From contig OU015568.1 of assembly GCA_907165135.1 (NCBI GenBank), forward strand, positions 10,920,501 through 10,984,500: a stretch of 64,000 nt of DNA, given 5' to 3'. The notes beneath the pieces were generated by a model. That model saw nothing but the letters and a program-made list of their open reading frames with translations, did not search any database and had not been told where the DNA came from. Position numbers and translations under genes: made by a program. Below are positions 11,740 to 22,028 of this stretch, piece after piece (within the stretch, counting starts at the first letter, position 1; every line of letters starts with the position of its first letter). The stretch comes from Oikopleura dioica (Eukaryota; Chordata; Appendicularia; Copelata; Oikopleuridae).

Positions 11740-12688
11740 GCTCAATTTTTGTTCAATTTAATGTCTTTTTGATAAATTAATTCTACTTTAACCACTCTAG
11801 AAATACTGATCCGGGCTTGTTATTTGCATTATTGTTTCTATTTAATGTTTTTTTCTACTGAAACAAAGTGGTTATTTAACTTTATAGCTTATAGAAGGCA
11901 TCAGTCTGCATCGACACGACGCCTCAAACATGTGGTAAACGGAAGGGCGTGACCGTTGCCATCATTACAGTGATTTATCGCTAGGATACAAAGTATAAGT
12001 TGATAAAAACTCCTGGTTCGGCTGTTAGGGGAAATTCGCGTAAAAATGTCTTCAACATTGCCATGGGGACGGTCTCTTTGTTTGAAAGGGTCCTTCGCTG
12101 GGCGAGTTGCCCGGCGCCCCGTGGCAGCGCACTTGGGAACAAATAGCAACACCACCACACTCGGCAGTACTCCACGAATCACCGTACTCGCCGGAGGCAG
12201 GAGCAGCGCCGCCATCGGGCCTATTTAAAATTTCATAAAGAACGCGTCTATTCACTCCGCGTGCGGAAGTGCACAGGATCTCTCGCTGCGGGCGAAAGCT
12301 GTCTTGCCTTTTGTTGTGGGCTTTTAAAATTAATTCGAGTGCTTTTAAAATGAAATAAGCTGCGTTTTGCGACTGAAATTTCTCCAAATTGGCAATGGTA
12401 GAAAATATATTTAGGCTTTTGTGTCTGTAATGAAAGAACTTTTGCAGTAAAGAAACTGTTCTTTTCTAGCGCTGGGGCGTTAGTGTTCTGTTTGTCGGCT
12501 TTCCAACGGCTTTCACGTTTTTAAAAACCTAAAAACAGAATCAGTAAAGCTCCGACGCTGATAAGCTTTATGTAACGGCTCTTGTTTATTGGTATCAACA
12601 GCTTTGAAATTTAGTTTGTTTGGGGATCTACTGGTAAGTTGCACTACTGAATGTGAAAAACAGCCAAAATTTTGTGTGAAGTTTTGAG
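11740..12688. other. Intergenic, about 950 nt, with a GC-rich block
   Basis: Contains the RFX promoter region and the 3' flank of the RING gene. A GC-rich block at about 12060-12300 holds short overlapping ORFs on both strands. One on the minus strand (11901-12215) begins like a signal peptide. None shows homology I recognise or consistent splicing. I leave it unannotated. Confidence 0.4.
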
Positions 12689-14385
12689 TTATGAAGGGAT
12701 GAAGACCTTGAACACTTGGTGGCGTGAGAATTGAAGCTGGCATGTTGGACAGGATGCGGTTTTCGTAACGGCGAACGGGGAGTTTATGATCGTCTTATCG
12801 ACGCAATCAGCACAGAAGGTGTGACCACAGGTACTGTTGACGGTTTTACAAAGCTACTATTTCAAGCATAAAAGCTTCCCGATGTTCAACCTTTCCTAAG
12901 TCCGACTCGATGTCGTTCCTTGTCATCGTATGGTTCACAACAGATGGTGCAATTTCGAACAAAATCGAGGCATTCTGCCTGCTCGTCTTTAGCCTGCTGG
13001 AGAGTGACGATCTCCGCTGCCAGTTCTTGCTCATCGCTCAAAAGCGCAACTTCTTTCGACATTTCGAAATCTTTAAAAAGCTTCTTCATGTTCGTCGTTC
13101 GCTGGCGATGAATGTGCCCCTCAAAGCTAATGGATGGCTTGTAATTATGATCAATCGAAAAGCGAACGAACCGTAAGTATTCTAATATTTTCTCTTCGGA
13201 AGTGAGCCTTGCGATCTCGCAATTTGTCAGCGCTTCTTCAAGCTGATTGATCTTTTCGTCTTTTTCTTTCAAATTGGATTGAAGTTTTTCTAGCGATGAG
13301 AGAAGGTTCTTTTCGGTATTGAGGCGATCAATGTCGCGGCGCTTGATTTTGTCTTCAACATAATGGAAACGCTTGGCAACGTTTACATATTTCTCTTTAA
13401 CAAAAATGTTAAATTAACACGGAAACAATTAATTTCAACCTTGTATGAGATTAACCAAGTGCATAAGCTTAGCATTGTCTTGTTCCAATTGGGTGATCCT
13501 TGCGTCAACTTGAACTACCGGTAAATTCGCCTTATCAACGCAAGCTTGACTCTTATCAGGCTTTGGTTCCATGGCCGGCTTATCAACAGGCTTGGGTTTT
13601 TGATTTTCAGCAGATTCTAAAAGATGCTATTACTGAAAAAATTTCCTGATAGTTTACCTTTCCCAGTTTGAGGCGTCTCTGGCTCTGGTTCAAGATTCTG
13701 CGGATTCGGGGGATGAGACACTTCAAGCTCTTTGGCTCTCATTTGCTCCTTGAAAATATTTTCAAACTTTGACAGGCCGAAAAAGGGATCAAACCTTGCT
13801 CTGCTCAATAGCAAATGCTTCCAGCGCAGCGTTAATTGCTTCCAGATCCCCCTCGTCGAAGTGTTTTTCCGACTCCTCGTGCTCTTAAAATGATCGTTCA
13901 ACATTTCCGCCCCCATGACTTTCGAGCCTTCAATTTATGCATTTATTACCTTTTGCGACGGGCGGGGTATTGACTCGCTCAGCTTTCTTGGTAACTACTG
14001 TCGGCGGTGTTGGTGGGGTTGCCGCCAATTCTAGCGGTTTACGAACTGTTTGCTGCGGTGGAGATGGCGCACGTGGTTTTCCATCAGTTTGCGGCTGAAT
14101 ATATTATCAAATCTTTGAGATTTTAATCCGATTTAGAAGACTGTTTATCTCATTATACGAACATACAGTTGGAGCTTCTTGAAACTGCTCATTTCTCCAC
14201 GGAGTGGGCCCAAAGATTTCTTTCATATCGACCCTTGGAATATCAATTCTTCTCGGAGGACAGCTCGATGAGATCTCTCTGTCCATCACTTTGGGCTTTC
14301 CCTTCCAGATATTCGCCATCGCCTTTGCTCTTATTTTGCTGTCAATCTTGGGCGCATTTTTTAGTCTTTCTTTGAAATTGTTCAT
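12689..14385 (-). CDS. Coiled-coil protein with C-terminal C3HC4 RING finger (putative E3 ligase)
   Basis: ATG at 14385 opens a basic N-terminus (MNNFKERLKNAPKIDSK). A Pro-rich linker follows (PRAPSPPQQTVRKP, TPPTPPTVV), then acidic helical segments and a long coiled coil (DRLNTEKNLLSSLEKLQ, EKDEKINQLEEALTNCE, EQELAAEIVTLQQAKDEQ). The C-terminal RING has CTICCEPY, then CGHTFCADC, then CPTC, and the protein ends at TAA 12689. The RING is interrupted by an intron at 12834-12895 that joins in frame only as GA-AG (…GGACTTAG|GAAAGG); the nearby GT would break the frame. RING C3HC4 proteins usually recruit E2 enzymes for ubiquitination. Several small introns split the gene. The specific orthologue is not recognised. 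Confidence 0.8.
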
Positions 14386-14730
14386 GCTTCCGAAATTTAA
14401 CGGGGTGACAGCACTAATGTACCGACGAAGGGATAGTATCGGTCGCGTTCGCCCCGCGGCGCATTCTGATTAACTGTTATGGCTTAATGAAGTCGGGAGC
14501 ATACGAGGACCAATCGTACCCAAAAATGTCGGTCTAAAATTTATGCTGAAACGAATTCTGACTCATCCTCTTATTTATTTTCATCATATTAATAATGAAG
14601 ATAGAATCTGGGACCGATTTGTCGTGGCAACACTATCAAGTGTTTTGTACACATTTCTGTGATTAGATTTCGTCTCCTGACGATTTTTGGCAGTACTTGC
14701 TGTATCAGCGGTTGAAAATTTCGAGTTAAA
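14386..14730. promoter_or_regulatory. Divergent promoter region
   Basis: 345 nt between the starts of the minus-strand RING gene and the plus-strand zinc-ribbon gene. It must hold both promoters. I see no unambiguous TATA box or repeat. Confidence 0.45.
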
Positions 14731-15260
14731 ATGTCGAGGAGTGAATCTTTAGAAAAAGCAATTCAAGAGATTGTTCAAGAAGCAATCGAAAAGTACAAGC
14801 ACGAGCAAAGTATAAACAACTGTCACTCTTCTTTGATAACAAGTTTAAGGGCCCGCGGAGTTCCTGCAGTCTCATAAGATAATTGCACTAGAGAGAAAAG
14901 TAGAAGAACTGGAGAGGCAGCTTGCGAAGTACACGAAGGTGCAACCTAAAGTGCCAAAGAAGACACGAGAGGACAACCTTATCCTTCCGCCTGTTACGCA
15001 ATCGCTCAATCTCTCAACTGAGCAGCCGAGAAAATCGAGCCTAAGGTAAAAGACTTTCGAATTTCAATTTAAAAGTCGTCAGTTCCAATCCTCGATATTC
15101 TTCGAAGAAACTCATAAAGAAAGAAGGTCTGAATGCTTACGATGAGCGCTTTTGCCACAACTGTGTCGGCCGTAGAAATTATTATGAAAGAAAAATCGGC
15201 ACAAGCGGCTTCAACTTCGGCTATCACTGTGCAGAATGCGACAATCCTGTAAAATACTAG
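14731..15260 (+). CDS. Small coiled-coil protein with a four-cysteine zinc-binding C-terminus
   Basis: The first exon encodes MSRSESLEKAIQEIVQEA. A 44-nt intron (donor GTATAAAC) joins to RPAEFLQSHKIIALERKVE. A second intron uses the acceptor just before TTCCAATCC; the nearer AAAG acceptor gives a frame that stops early. The C-terminus has two Cys pairs, FCHNCVGR and HCAECDN, about 27 residues apart, so it probably binds zinc. Stop is TAG at 15258. The gene is convergent with, and almost touching, the next gene. Family not recognised. The frame is well supported because both introns restore one continuous reading frame. Confidence 0.65.
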
Positions 15261-15306
15261 ATTGATAAAAATCATTTGAGCGTAATTTATTAATAAAAAT
15301 CTTTCA

Positions 15307-15627
15307 CTAGAACGCGTGTTCATTGATTGACTCTTTTTCTTTTTCTTCGATGCATTGATCCTGCGTTGAGGCCGTCTCAGATTCAGCTAAACATGAAATT
15401 TACTCATTTTCGTGAAATTTTTCAATTTTACCTTGGCTTTTGTAACTTTCAATCTTCTTTTGGTTTGCTTCGAATTCTTCGTCTTCTCCGTCATAGTAAG
15501 CATCAAAATCTGGCCATCTTGATTTGAGGAATCCGTAGTACGAGGCGTAGCCGATCATTATCATCGCAAACGCAGCAAGGGAACAGATCAGCCCTCGGAA
15601 CCAGTTATCGTCAGCAAAACTCACCAT
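15307..15627 (-). CDS. Small single-pass membrane protein, unidentified
   Basis: ATG at 15627. One membrane segment (LICSLAAFAMIMIGYASYYG) follows a short N-terminus, then an acidic stretch (DAYYDGEDEEFEANQ). A 45-nt GT-AG intron near 15390-15434 changes the C-terminus to AESETASTQDQCIEEKEK and ends at TAG 15307. Unspliced reading instead ends at 15400 with a different tail. Total is about 91 aa. The 3' end lies 46 nt from the convergent zinc-protein gene, so the transcripts probably overlap. Confidence 0.6.
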
Positions 15628-16020
15628 GCTTCTGAATTTATTTGTATTGCTAATATTTACGAACTTCTTATTCTGTCTTATCTAATTAGTATCTTAGGCT
15701 TCTTCAAATTCTCGCTACTTACTTTCAGAAAAGAAATTTTTGAAGGAACGTCTCTCTGACACTTCAAAAACTTTGTCTCTTTGTAATTCCGGGTACCTGT
15801 AACTCAATATTTGACGTAGTAAAAAGACATTCTAAATCTCGCTCTGAGCAAATTTGCAAAGTTCAACACGCGATTTCGGCATTTTTTTTATCGAAGAATC
15901 AATTTTTTATTCGATATTTTTTGAAGTCGTGTGCATAAATTATATCGGCATTATAATTTATCATGTATCGGCCACCACTCGTGAATTATACAGAATAATT
16001 GAACAAGGTTTTTACACAAA
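15628..16020. other. Intergenic, 393 nt
   Basis: AT-rich. It holds the promoter side of the small membrane-protein gene and the 3' flank of the sulfatase gene, both minus strand. No ORF, RNA gene or repeat is evident. Confidence 0.5.
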
Positions 16021-19000
16021 TTAAGCATTTCCAGCGGCAGATTTCCTCATAGATGCGCGGCTGTGTTTTCTGAGTTTAAATTCACTCCGGTATTCGGAAT
16101 TTTCAACAAGGTGCATGTCGACGGAGTAGAAAAGCCGATCGATCTCTAAGTTGTAGAACTGGATTTGAAGAGGGTGATTAAAGCCATGTTCTTCTGCTGT
16201 TTTAATCCAAGGCGTCCAAGTGTCGTTGAAATTTTTCGGGTCAGCTTCTGGCATTAGCTTTGGAAATCTGATATCAACCGAGCTCTGGTAGTAGTCAGCG
16301 AGCTAGACATATCATATCATTCGTTCTGAAAGTGTGTCCAACAAACCTTGTCAAGTAAAAGCTTCACGATTTCAGGGTTTTGCTCGGATATGTCCGTTTT
16401 TTCTCTGTAATCCTCTACTATGTCAAACAGAGCCACAAGTTTACCAAGCTCAAGAGTAGGATCTGAATCACCCGAGCCTTCAGTCTGGCTTTCAAGATGA
16501 TGTCTCTCGAGTTTGTAGTCTCTGAAAACAACGTAGCCGGTCAGAAGTTTCCAATTCTTGTATCGAATTCCAGTGTGAAATTTGATGTTGAAGCCCTTTT
16601 CTTTTAGTTCTTCTCGGATGGGAGTCAGAAACTAAAAGAAAAAATAGACAAATGATAAAAATTTCTTATTCTGACTTCTCTTGGATCCTCGAGATTTCGA
16701 TGCGAGAATGTCTTGAGATAGTCCATATGATGCAGAATTTCATCGCGAGGGCCTGTTGTAGGAACATCTTCAATCTCGGACGCGATCATTGCCGACTGGT
16801 CAATTCCATCGAGTGGCTTGTCCGCAAAAGGCCGAGCTCTGCATTGGGACATTGATAAAAGTGTTGGAAGCCAGTCAGTCATGTCCATCAGATTGTCTGT
16901 TCTTTCTCCTCGTCGACTTTCAGGAAGAAGATTGGAATGGATAAATGCGGGAACTCTGATACCGCCTTCAAGGGTAGAAGATTTGTTTCGTTTGTATGGA
17001 AAATTGTCAGAAATCGTGGCGCGGCCACCGTTGTCATTTGCGAATACGATGATAGTATTTTCCCACATGTTGTTTCGCTGCAGTGTTTCGACTATTCGCC
17101 CGATAGCTCGATCCATTCCGGTACCCATCGAGAGAATTTGAGTCCGCTTTTTGTTGCAGTTCTTATTTGTTCGCTGGTACGTGTCTTTGATTTGGGTAAT
17201 ATCCTTAAACCTAATTAAGATCCCAAACAATATCCCGCCAAACCTTTTTGTTGATCACAATTGGTGTATGAACCGCATGAAATGAGAGATAAGCGAAAAG
17301 CGGCTCTGTTTTGTTGTGCCTCCTGACGATTTTGTTAAACTTGAATAAAATGTGAGAAACTAACAATCAATTGGTTAAATACCTCATCAGTGAGAATCGT
17401 GACTTTCTGAGTTCCATTCAAGTCGTACCGAACCTTGTCTTCGTAAACTCCATTCTTATTCGTGCCTTCTCGCAAATCGTATCCACACATTTCCATCTTT
17501 GATCCTATCAGTGGCGAGTTGAAGCATTGTCGGTGATAAACATGATGTCCCGCTCCGTTTACAGTTCCGATCCAGTGATCTTTCAGTAGGTTTCATATTT
17601 ATGAAATGTTAGGTTTAACTGGAAACGACAATTGTCAATCGACAATTGCGAAAAAATCACGTTATGTGCGGCACGTTATCTATCCAAAACACTCCACAGG
17701 TTTGGTTCCGACTTTGAATTAGAAAAAACATCTCGCGGTTACAGTCGAGTATAAAACCAGCAAAGATGTAAGTTTTGTTATCAAACGACAATCAATCAAA
17801 CATATAAAATCATCTGAAAAATGAAGATTTTTAAACAGATCGTATTTTTTGCCTCCGCTAATGCTCGCCAACCAAGAGACACATCTTTCCTTTTCGGAGT
17901 TGAAAAGATGGTGCTACACTGGACAGAAATCGAAGTCGAAAAGCTTCAAGACTATGGCTGTGCTAGTCGGGGATATTTCGACTCCACTGATCCAGCAGTT
18001 GGACTCCCAGTGGACGAGATCGACAGATCGTTCATCTGGTGGAAGAAGTGTATCAAATGTGCACGCTCTGAGTATAGCGCTTATGATTTGGAATACAATC
18101 ATTTCGACTATACTGAGATGTACGAGTACGATTCAGATACTGAGACCTGCGGTAAAAATTCTCTCAAGCGAAAATTTTCTAATGTAGCTTTATTTTAGGC
18201 GGGAGCAGCTCTATCGAACACTCTATTTGTCAGTGCGATCAGTCATTTGCCAAGAGACTAGTTGACTTAACAGGTTCACTTTCATTTGATGAAGATGGAG
18301 TTCTCATATTTTTAGCGAATGACGATTTCCGAAATTACGATACTGATTTTTGCGTCCCTTTCACACCATCGGACATTCCAACTGATGTAAGTATAATTAT
18401 AATAATTTGTTTCTCATGCTCATTTTTGAATTTAGTGTTGTTTTGATGAACAAAATGGCGCTTATGAAATCTTCAACACGGAAAAGAAATGTTGCGAAAA
18501 CGCCGTTGTGAAAGACCTCGGCACGTGTGAAGCATAAAAAACGAAAAAACGACGATCCCACCAGGGAGATTCTACTGCTTATTCTGTAAATTTGACGCAA
18601 ATATATCATATAAAACCCGGGACAAATCCGCGATTCTGTGGGAGAAAGCTTGAAGAAAATTGACCCAAGTGCCATTTGCCAATCATTTCGGTAGAATAGC
18701 CACATTCTTTGAAGTACTCGGGGAAGGTCTTTTCGTCAGCAGGTATTCCAGAGGGATGAGCGGGCAAGATATTTCTGTGTTGAAGGCCGTAGCGGTTTGT
18801 GTAGCGCCCTTTGAGAGTTAGAAAAGAAGGAACAGAATACCGAAGAGGCGATAATTTTATTTCTAGCTTTTCCTGTCATAAATTGAGCACGAGATGGCGT
18901 GCAAACTGGTTGGGTGTAGAAAGAGTCGAAGATCATTCCGTTGTTTGCTAGGAAGTCAATATTCGGCATGAAGGCATGATCGGAGTTATAAGAGATGTCG

Positions 19001-19152
19001 TTGTAGCCCAGATCATCTGACATGATAAAAATCACATTTGGCTTTTCATTCTTCGGGGCTCCAAGTTTTGCTCCCTCTTTCAGAGCCTTTTTCTTCGAGC
19101 GAAAGCTCGAGCGTATTCTTGCGCGTAAATCATCGCAGCTCGCTTTCCCCAA
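16021..19152 (-). CDS. Arylsulfatase (ARSB/ARSI/ARSJ-like)
   Basis: Hydrolyses sulfate esters, probably of glycosaminoglycans in lysosome or secretory pathway. The core begins PNVIFIMSDDLGYNDIS, then the sulfatase signature CTPSR whose Cys is converted to formylglycine. TGRYTNRYGLQH requires a GA-AG intron at 18809-18872. KWHLG and QNRGF follow. After an intron of about 1 kb containing another gene, coding resumes with DHWIGTVNGAGHHVYH at 17585. Later exons give IVFANDNGG (metal/sulfate site), TLEGGIRVPAFIHSN and DWLPTLLS, then a C-terminal extension ending KSAAGNA at 16021. The 5' end is uncertain. The ATG at 19152 gives no signal peptide, and its frame overlaps another ORF (see the gene at 19080-20011). 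The true start may lie upstream. Confidence 0.87.
17750..17756 (+). promoter_or_regulatory. TATA box of the PLA2-like gene
   Basis: TATAAAA lies 65 nt upstream of the ATG at 17821, a distance that fits a short 5' UTR. It sits inside the sulfatase intron on the opposite strand, which supports independent transcription of the nested gene. Confidence 0.55.
17821..18537 (+). CDS. Secreted phospholipase-A2-like protein lacking the catalytic His-Asp; nested in a sulfatase intron
   Basis: The N-terminus is signal-peptide-like (MKIFKQIVFFASANA). The PLA2 calcium-loop region is visible as YGCASRGYFD then GLPVDEIDR. The usual Cys-Cys-x-x-His-Asp helix reads SFIWWKKCIKCA, so the catalytic His and Asp are replaced. 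A later helix ICQCDQSFAKRL matches the Cys-x-Cys-Asp region, and the C-terminus is Cys-rich (CCFDEQ, KKCCENAV, GTCEA). Introns: about 46 nt after DTETCG, an optional 42-nt intron (GTTCACTT…TTTTTAG, in frame if retained), and one near 18388-18434. Stop TAA at 18535. It is likely a non-enzymatic secreted PLA2-fold protein. The fold call rests on motif order. Confidence 0.7.
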
Positions 19153-20011
19153 TTGAGAAGCATCGATTCAAACTTGGCTTCGAATTTACGCTGCTCAAGA
19201 TGCCCCGGATTGTCTTTAATCGGTCAATGTCGTTTCACGCTGTCATCAATTATAGTGACCTAAGCTTCCCTGGGATTGAATGGCATTAAACCTAATCAGT
19301 GAACTTCAAGAGGACACGTTATGTCTTGTCTTGTGTCCGCGATATTTGGTTTCTCTTGTCCCTAATAACGTCATTCTAATTCTTGCAAGTTATGGAAATT
19401 TGACTGTTACTGTCATTAGATCTGTCACCTCTGTTCCTTTTCAAATATTGAAAGGCTTTGACGATTTTGATGCAAACTTGTATGCTGAATATTTATGATA
19501 TGTGGACATTGACCGATCCCTGCAAACAACTTGAATCGTTTCTTATATTGGTTCATTGATGACTCCATTCCCGCAAGACGCGCTTCTCGGTACTTTTTTC
19601 TATCTTTTTCCCATTTCCGTTGATAAATATTTTCAAGCTCTTGTTGTGTTAGTTTTCTCGCTTTATCACGGTTTTGAAATAATTATTTCTAAGAAACATT
19701 TTTCTCTAAAAGTTTTTGATTATTGAAATTCCGCTCCTTCCGCAGTCGCATTTTTCTCTGAATTCTGTCCTTGAACGACATATAAAGAAAAAATAAATAT
19801 TAGCGTTTTCATTTTTAATTTTCGGTGTCAGATCGTCTCCGCCACCGATAACGTATAAATTGGAGCGCCTCTCGCGTCTTATAAAGGAACCCCAAGGGCT
19901 TGGGCCAATGCAGTTCAGTTGACGTTTTAGATAATCAGCGACATAATCGGCGAAACCATCATAATTAGCTACGAGCAGGCAGTTACTGTTTGAAGAACCG
20001 TGTGGTGACAT
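19080..20011 (-). CDS. Possible basic coiled-coil protein gene, unidentified
   Basis: Minus-strand open segments with coding character: MSPHGSSNSNCLLVANYDG to NLYVIGGGDDLTPKI, then DRIQRKMRLRKERNFNNQ, then KLTQQELENIYQRKWEKDR to MESSMNQYKKRFKLFAG. Last is IKDNPGHLEQRKFEAKFES to YARAFARRKRL, stopping at 19080. The joins are not resolved; a GA-AG intron fits one of them. The last segment overlaps the sulfatase 5' exon in another frame, and one extra A in the A-run at about 19090 would make the two continuous. It could be a separate gene, the 5' end of the sulfatase transcript, or a cistron in an operon with it. Confidence 0.35.
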
Positions 20012-20251
20012 TCAACTTCAACTTTAGAAGCGTTCTTTTTCAACTTTCAGAATCTATTAGTCAGTTTATTTTTTGGTGAAACTTTCCGCGAAACAAAGAC
20101 GAACAAGATTCAAAGTTCAAAATTTTTAAGACGACAATTGTTTACATTTGTGATCTGACGTGACCCCGTAGGCGTTGAGCAAGAATGTTCTAAGCATACT
20201 TTTAAACTGAAATAAAAAAAATAAAGCAGAGTTGATTCCAGAGATAGAAAA

Positions 20252-21824
20252 ATGAGAGCCGTACCTGAGAGGATACTTTTTGGGCAGCGATTCAGCTACT
20301 ATAAGAAAGGTCTAACGCCAAATTTGAGTACGAATCTTAATATCAAGGTGATAATTCTTTTCTGGCCATTTTTATTGAGAATATATTAGTACCATGATAC
20401 AATGGGGAGTACCTTTAGCAACTCCATTCCTGTGAAATCTGATCAATTTGGGAGAATCTCTCTACCCGAAATGCAAATATCCGATGCTATTTCTACCTCT
20501 ACATGTGAAAATACAGCATTTATCCTAAAAGAGTTTGAAAAGACATCGATGGAATTCGAGCTTGATGGAAAGACAGAAAGTGTAACAGTTGACTCAGGTG
20601 TTGGAAAAGAAATTGTGAAGGAAGAATTGCGTGGAGATATTGTTGGAAATTTATTCTATCCGGCAAAGGTCAGCGTCGGATGTTTCTTTTAATTTGGAAT
20701 AATTTGTTTAGGGCGGAAAATTTCCCGTTATCATTCATATCAACGGAGGAATAAATCACATCCAAGACGCAAGATCATCTTTATTGGCTCGAGAAGGCTA
20801 TTTAGTCTTGGAGCTCGCCTACAATGTCCAGGATTACGGACAGCCAGTATTATTTACTCGTGATGGAATGCCGTTGGAATATGTCGAGCAGGCCATCAAG
20901 TAAAAAAATCGTAGGAACAATTACTCACAAAACATCCCTAGAACGATATTGTCTCACCAAAAAGCTTATGGAGACCGCGTAGTTCTGATGGGGCAATGTA
21001 AAGGGACAGACATGGCGACAGCTTTTGGATCACTGCGACCAGATCTCGTTGAATTTGTTATAGGAACGGTCGATTTTAGCTTTTTTCAAAATCTATCCAG
21101 CTGACAAAAATACCCTTTAAAAGCTCAAGCCGGAAGCACACAGCTTCCCGTCGCATCAGAACTTACCTACAAGGGCCAACGCTGGCAGAAAATGGATGAG
21201 TACATGCAAATTGATGATCTCGCAGAACTAGGAAAATACTTCAATTTACCGGAAGAATTCGGACAAGCATTTTCGCCAAAATATGGAACGTTTGTTGTCT
21301 TGCGTGGCCCTGGTGGTTTTCTGTGGAAAGGAAAATAGTTTTATTTTATAAAATAAACAATAATGATATTTTATATAAACTATGCAACAGAGAAAGAAGG
21401 CAATGAAGGAGAATTCGAGCTGAACTATGAAGCGGCAAAGTCAATAAAAGAAAGACGATTCCCTCTTGAAAATCTCAACAAACTCCATTTTTTCTCAACC
21501 CTTGATGATCGAACAATTACTCCAAGCTTTGACTTAGCAATAGAACTGATGGAATACTTTCTCGGTGATTTACCGAACTGCCATGTAGAACACTTTCATT
21601 CTGGTCACTTAGCAGGTAACATCATTTTATGTTTTAGAGGCTTATCTTAATTTTTAGTTCTTCCGGAAATTCCTGTTGTGCATTGCTCGAATATGAGTTT
21701 AGGACAACTTAAATGCGGGCTCATTTGGTCAAGTAATGAGTCAGAAGAAGAAAAGCTAAAGGAAGCTAATGAATATCGAAGCATACATAGAAGGGTCAAA
21801 GAAATTCTCCGCGAAAACCTGTGA
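20252..21824 (+). CDS. BAAT / acyl-CoA thioesterase-like alpha/beta hydrolase
   Basis: The family conjugates bile acids (BAAT) or hydrolyses acyl-CoA (ACOT1-6) in peroxisome or cytosol. An N-terminal beta domain segment (TMGSTFSNSIPVKSDQFGRI) is followed by the hydrolase core GGKFPVIIHINGGINHIQ and the nucleophile elbow LMGQCKG. The family motif is G-x-S/C-K-G; Cys, as here, is the BAAT version. The catalytic His is in HFHSGHLA, followed by the family-typical C-terminus. The intron at 21064-21123 restores frame only as GA-AG (TTATAG|GAACGG). One exon end near 21.3 kb is unclear. Stop TGA at 21822. Cys suggests acyl transfer rather than hydrolysis, an inference. Confidence 0.82.
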
Positions 21825-21879
21825 CGTATATTATGCGATTTGCAGAGACAGTAATTACCTGCATATAATATGAAATCCT

Positions 21880-21949
21880 CCATATATCGTGTCGTCATTT
21901 AAATAACATGCTGCATATTGATTATTTAAATGAACGACACGGTATATGG
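21880..21949. repeat. Imperfect inverted repeat (stem-loop), about 27-bp arms
   Basis: CCATATATCGTGTCG with CATTTAAATAA on the left is mirrored on the right by TTATTTAAATG and CGACACGGTATATGG. The loop is about 15 nt. It lies between the convergent 3' ends of the BAAT-like and dipeptidase genes. It may be a small MITE or a 3'-end structure. Confidence 0.7.
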
Positions 21950-22028
21950 ACGTATCATTTTAAGAATTTCACACGTATGACTTTGACATTAATGTTGATG
22001 TTTTATTAATGCTCAATAAATTCCAGGG

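Noticed and set aside
12046-12228. Short ORFs in the GC-rich block right of RFX
   Set aside because: Overlapping frames on both strands with no recognised domain.
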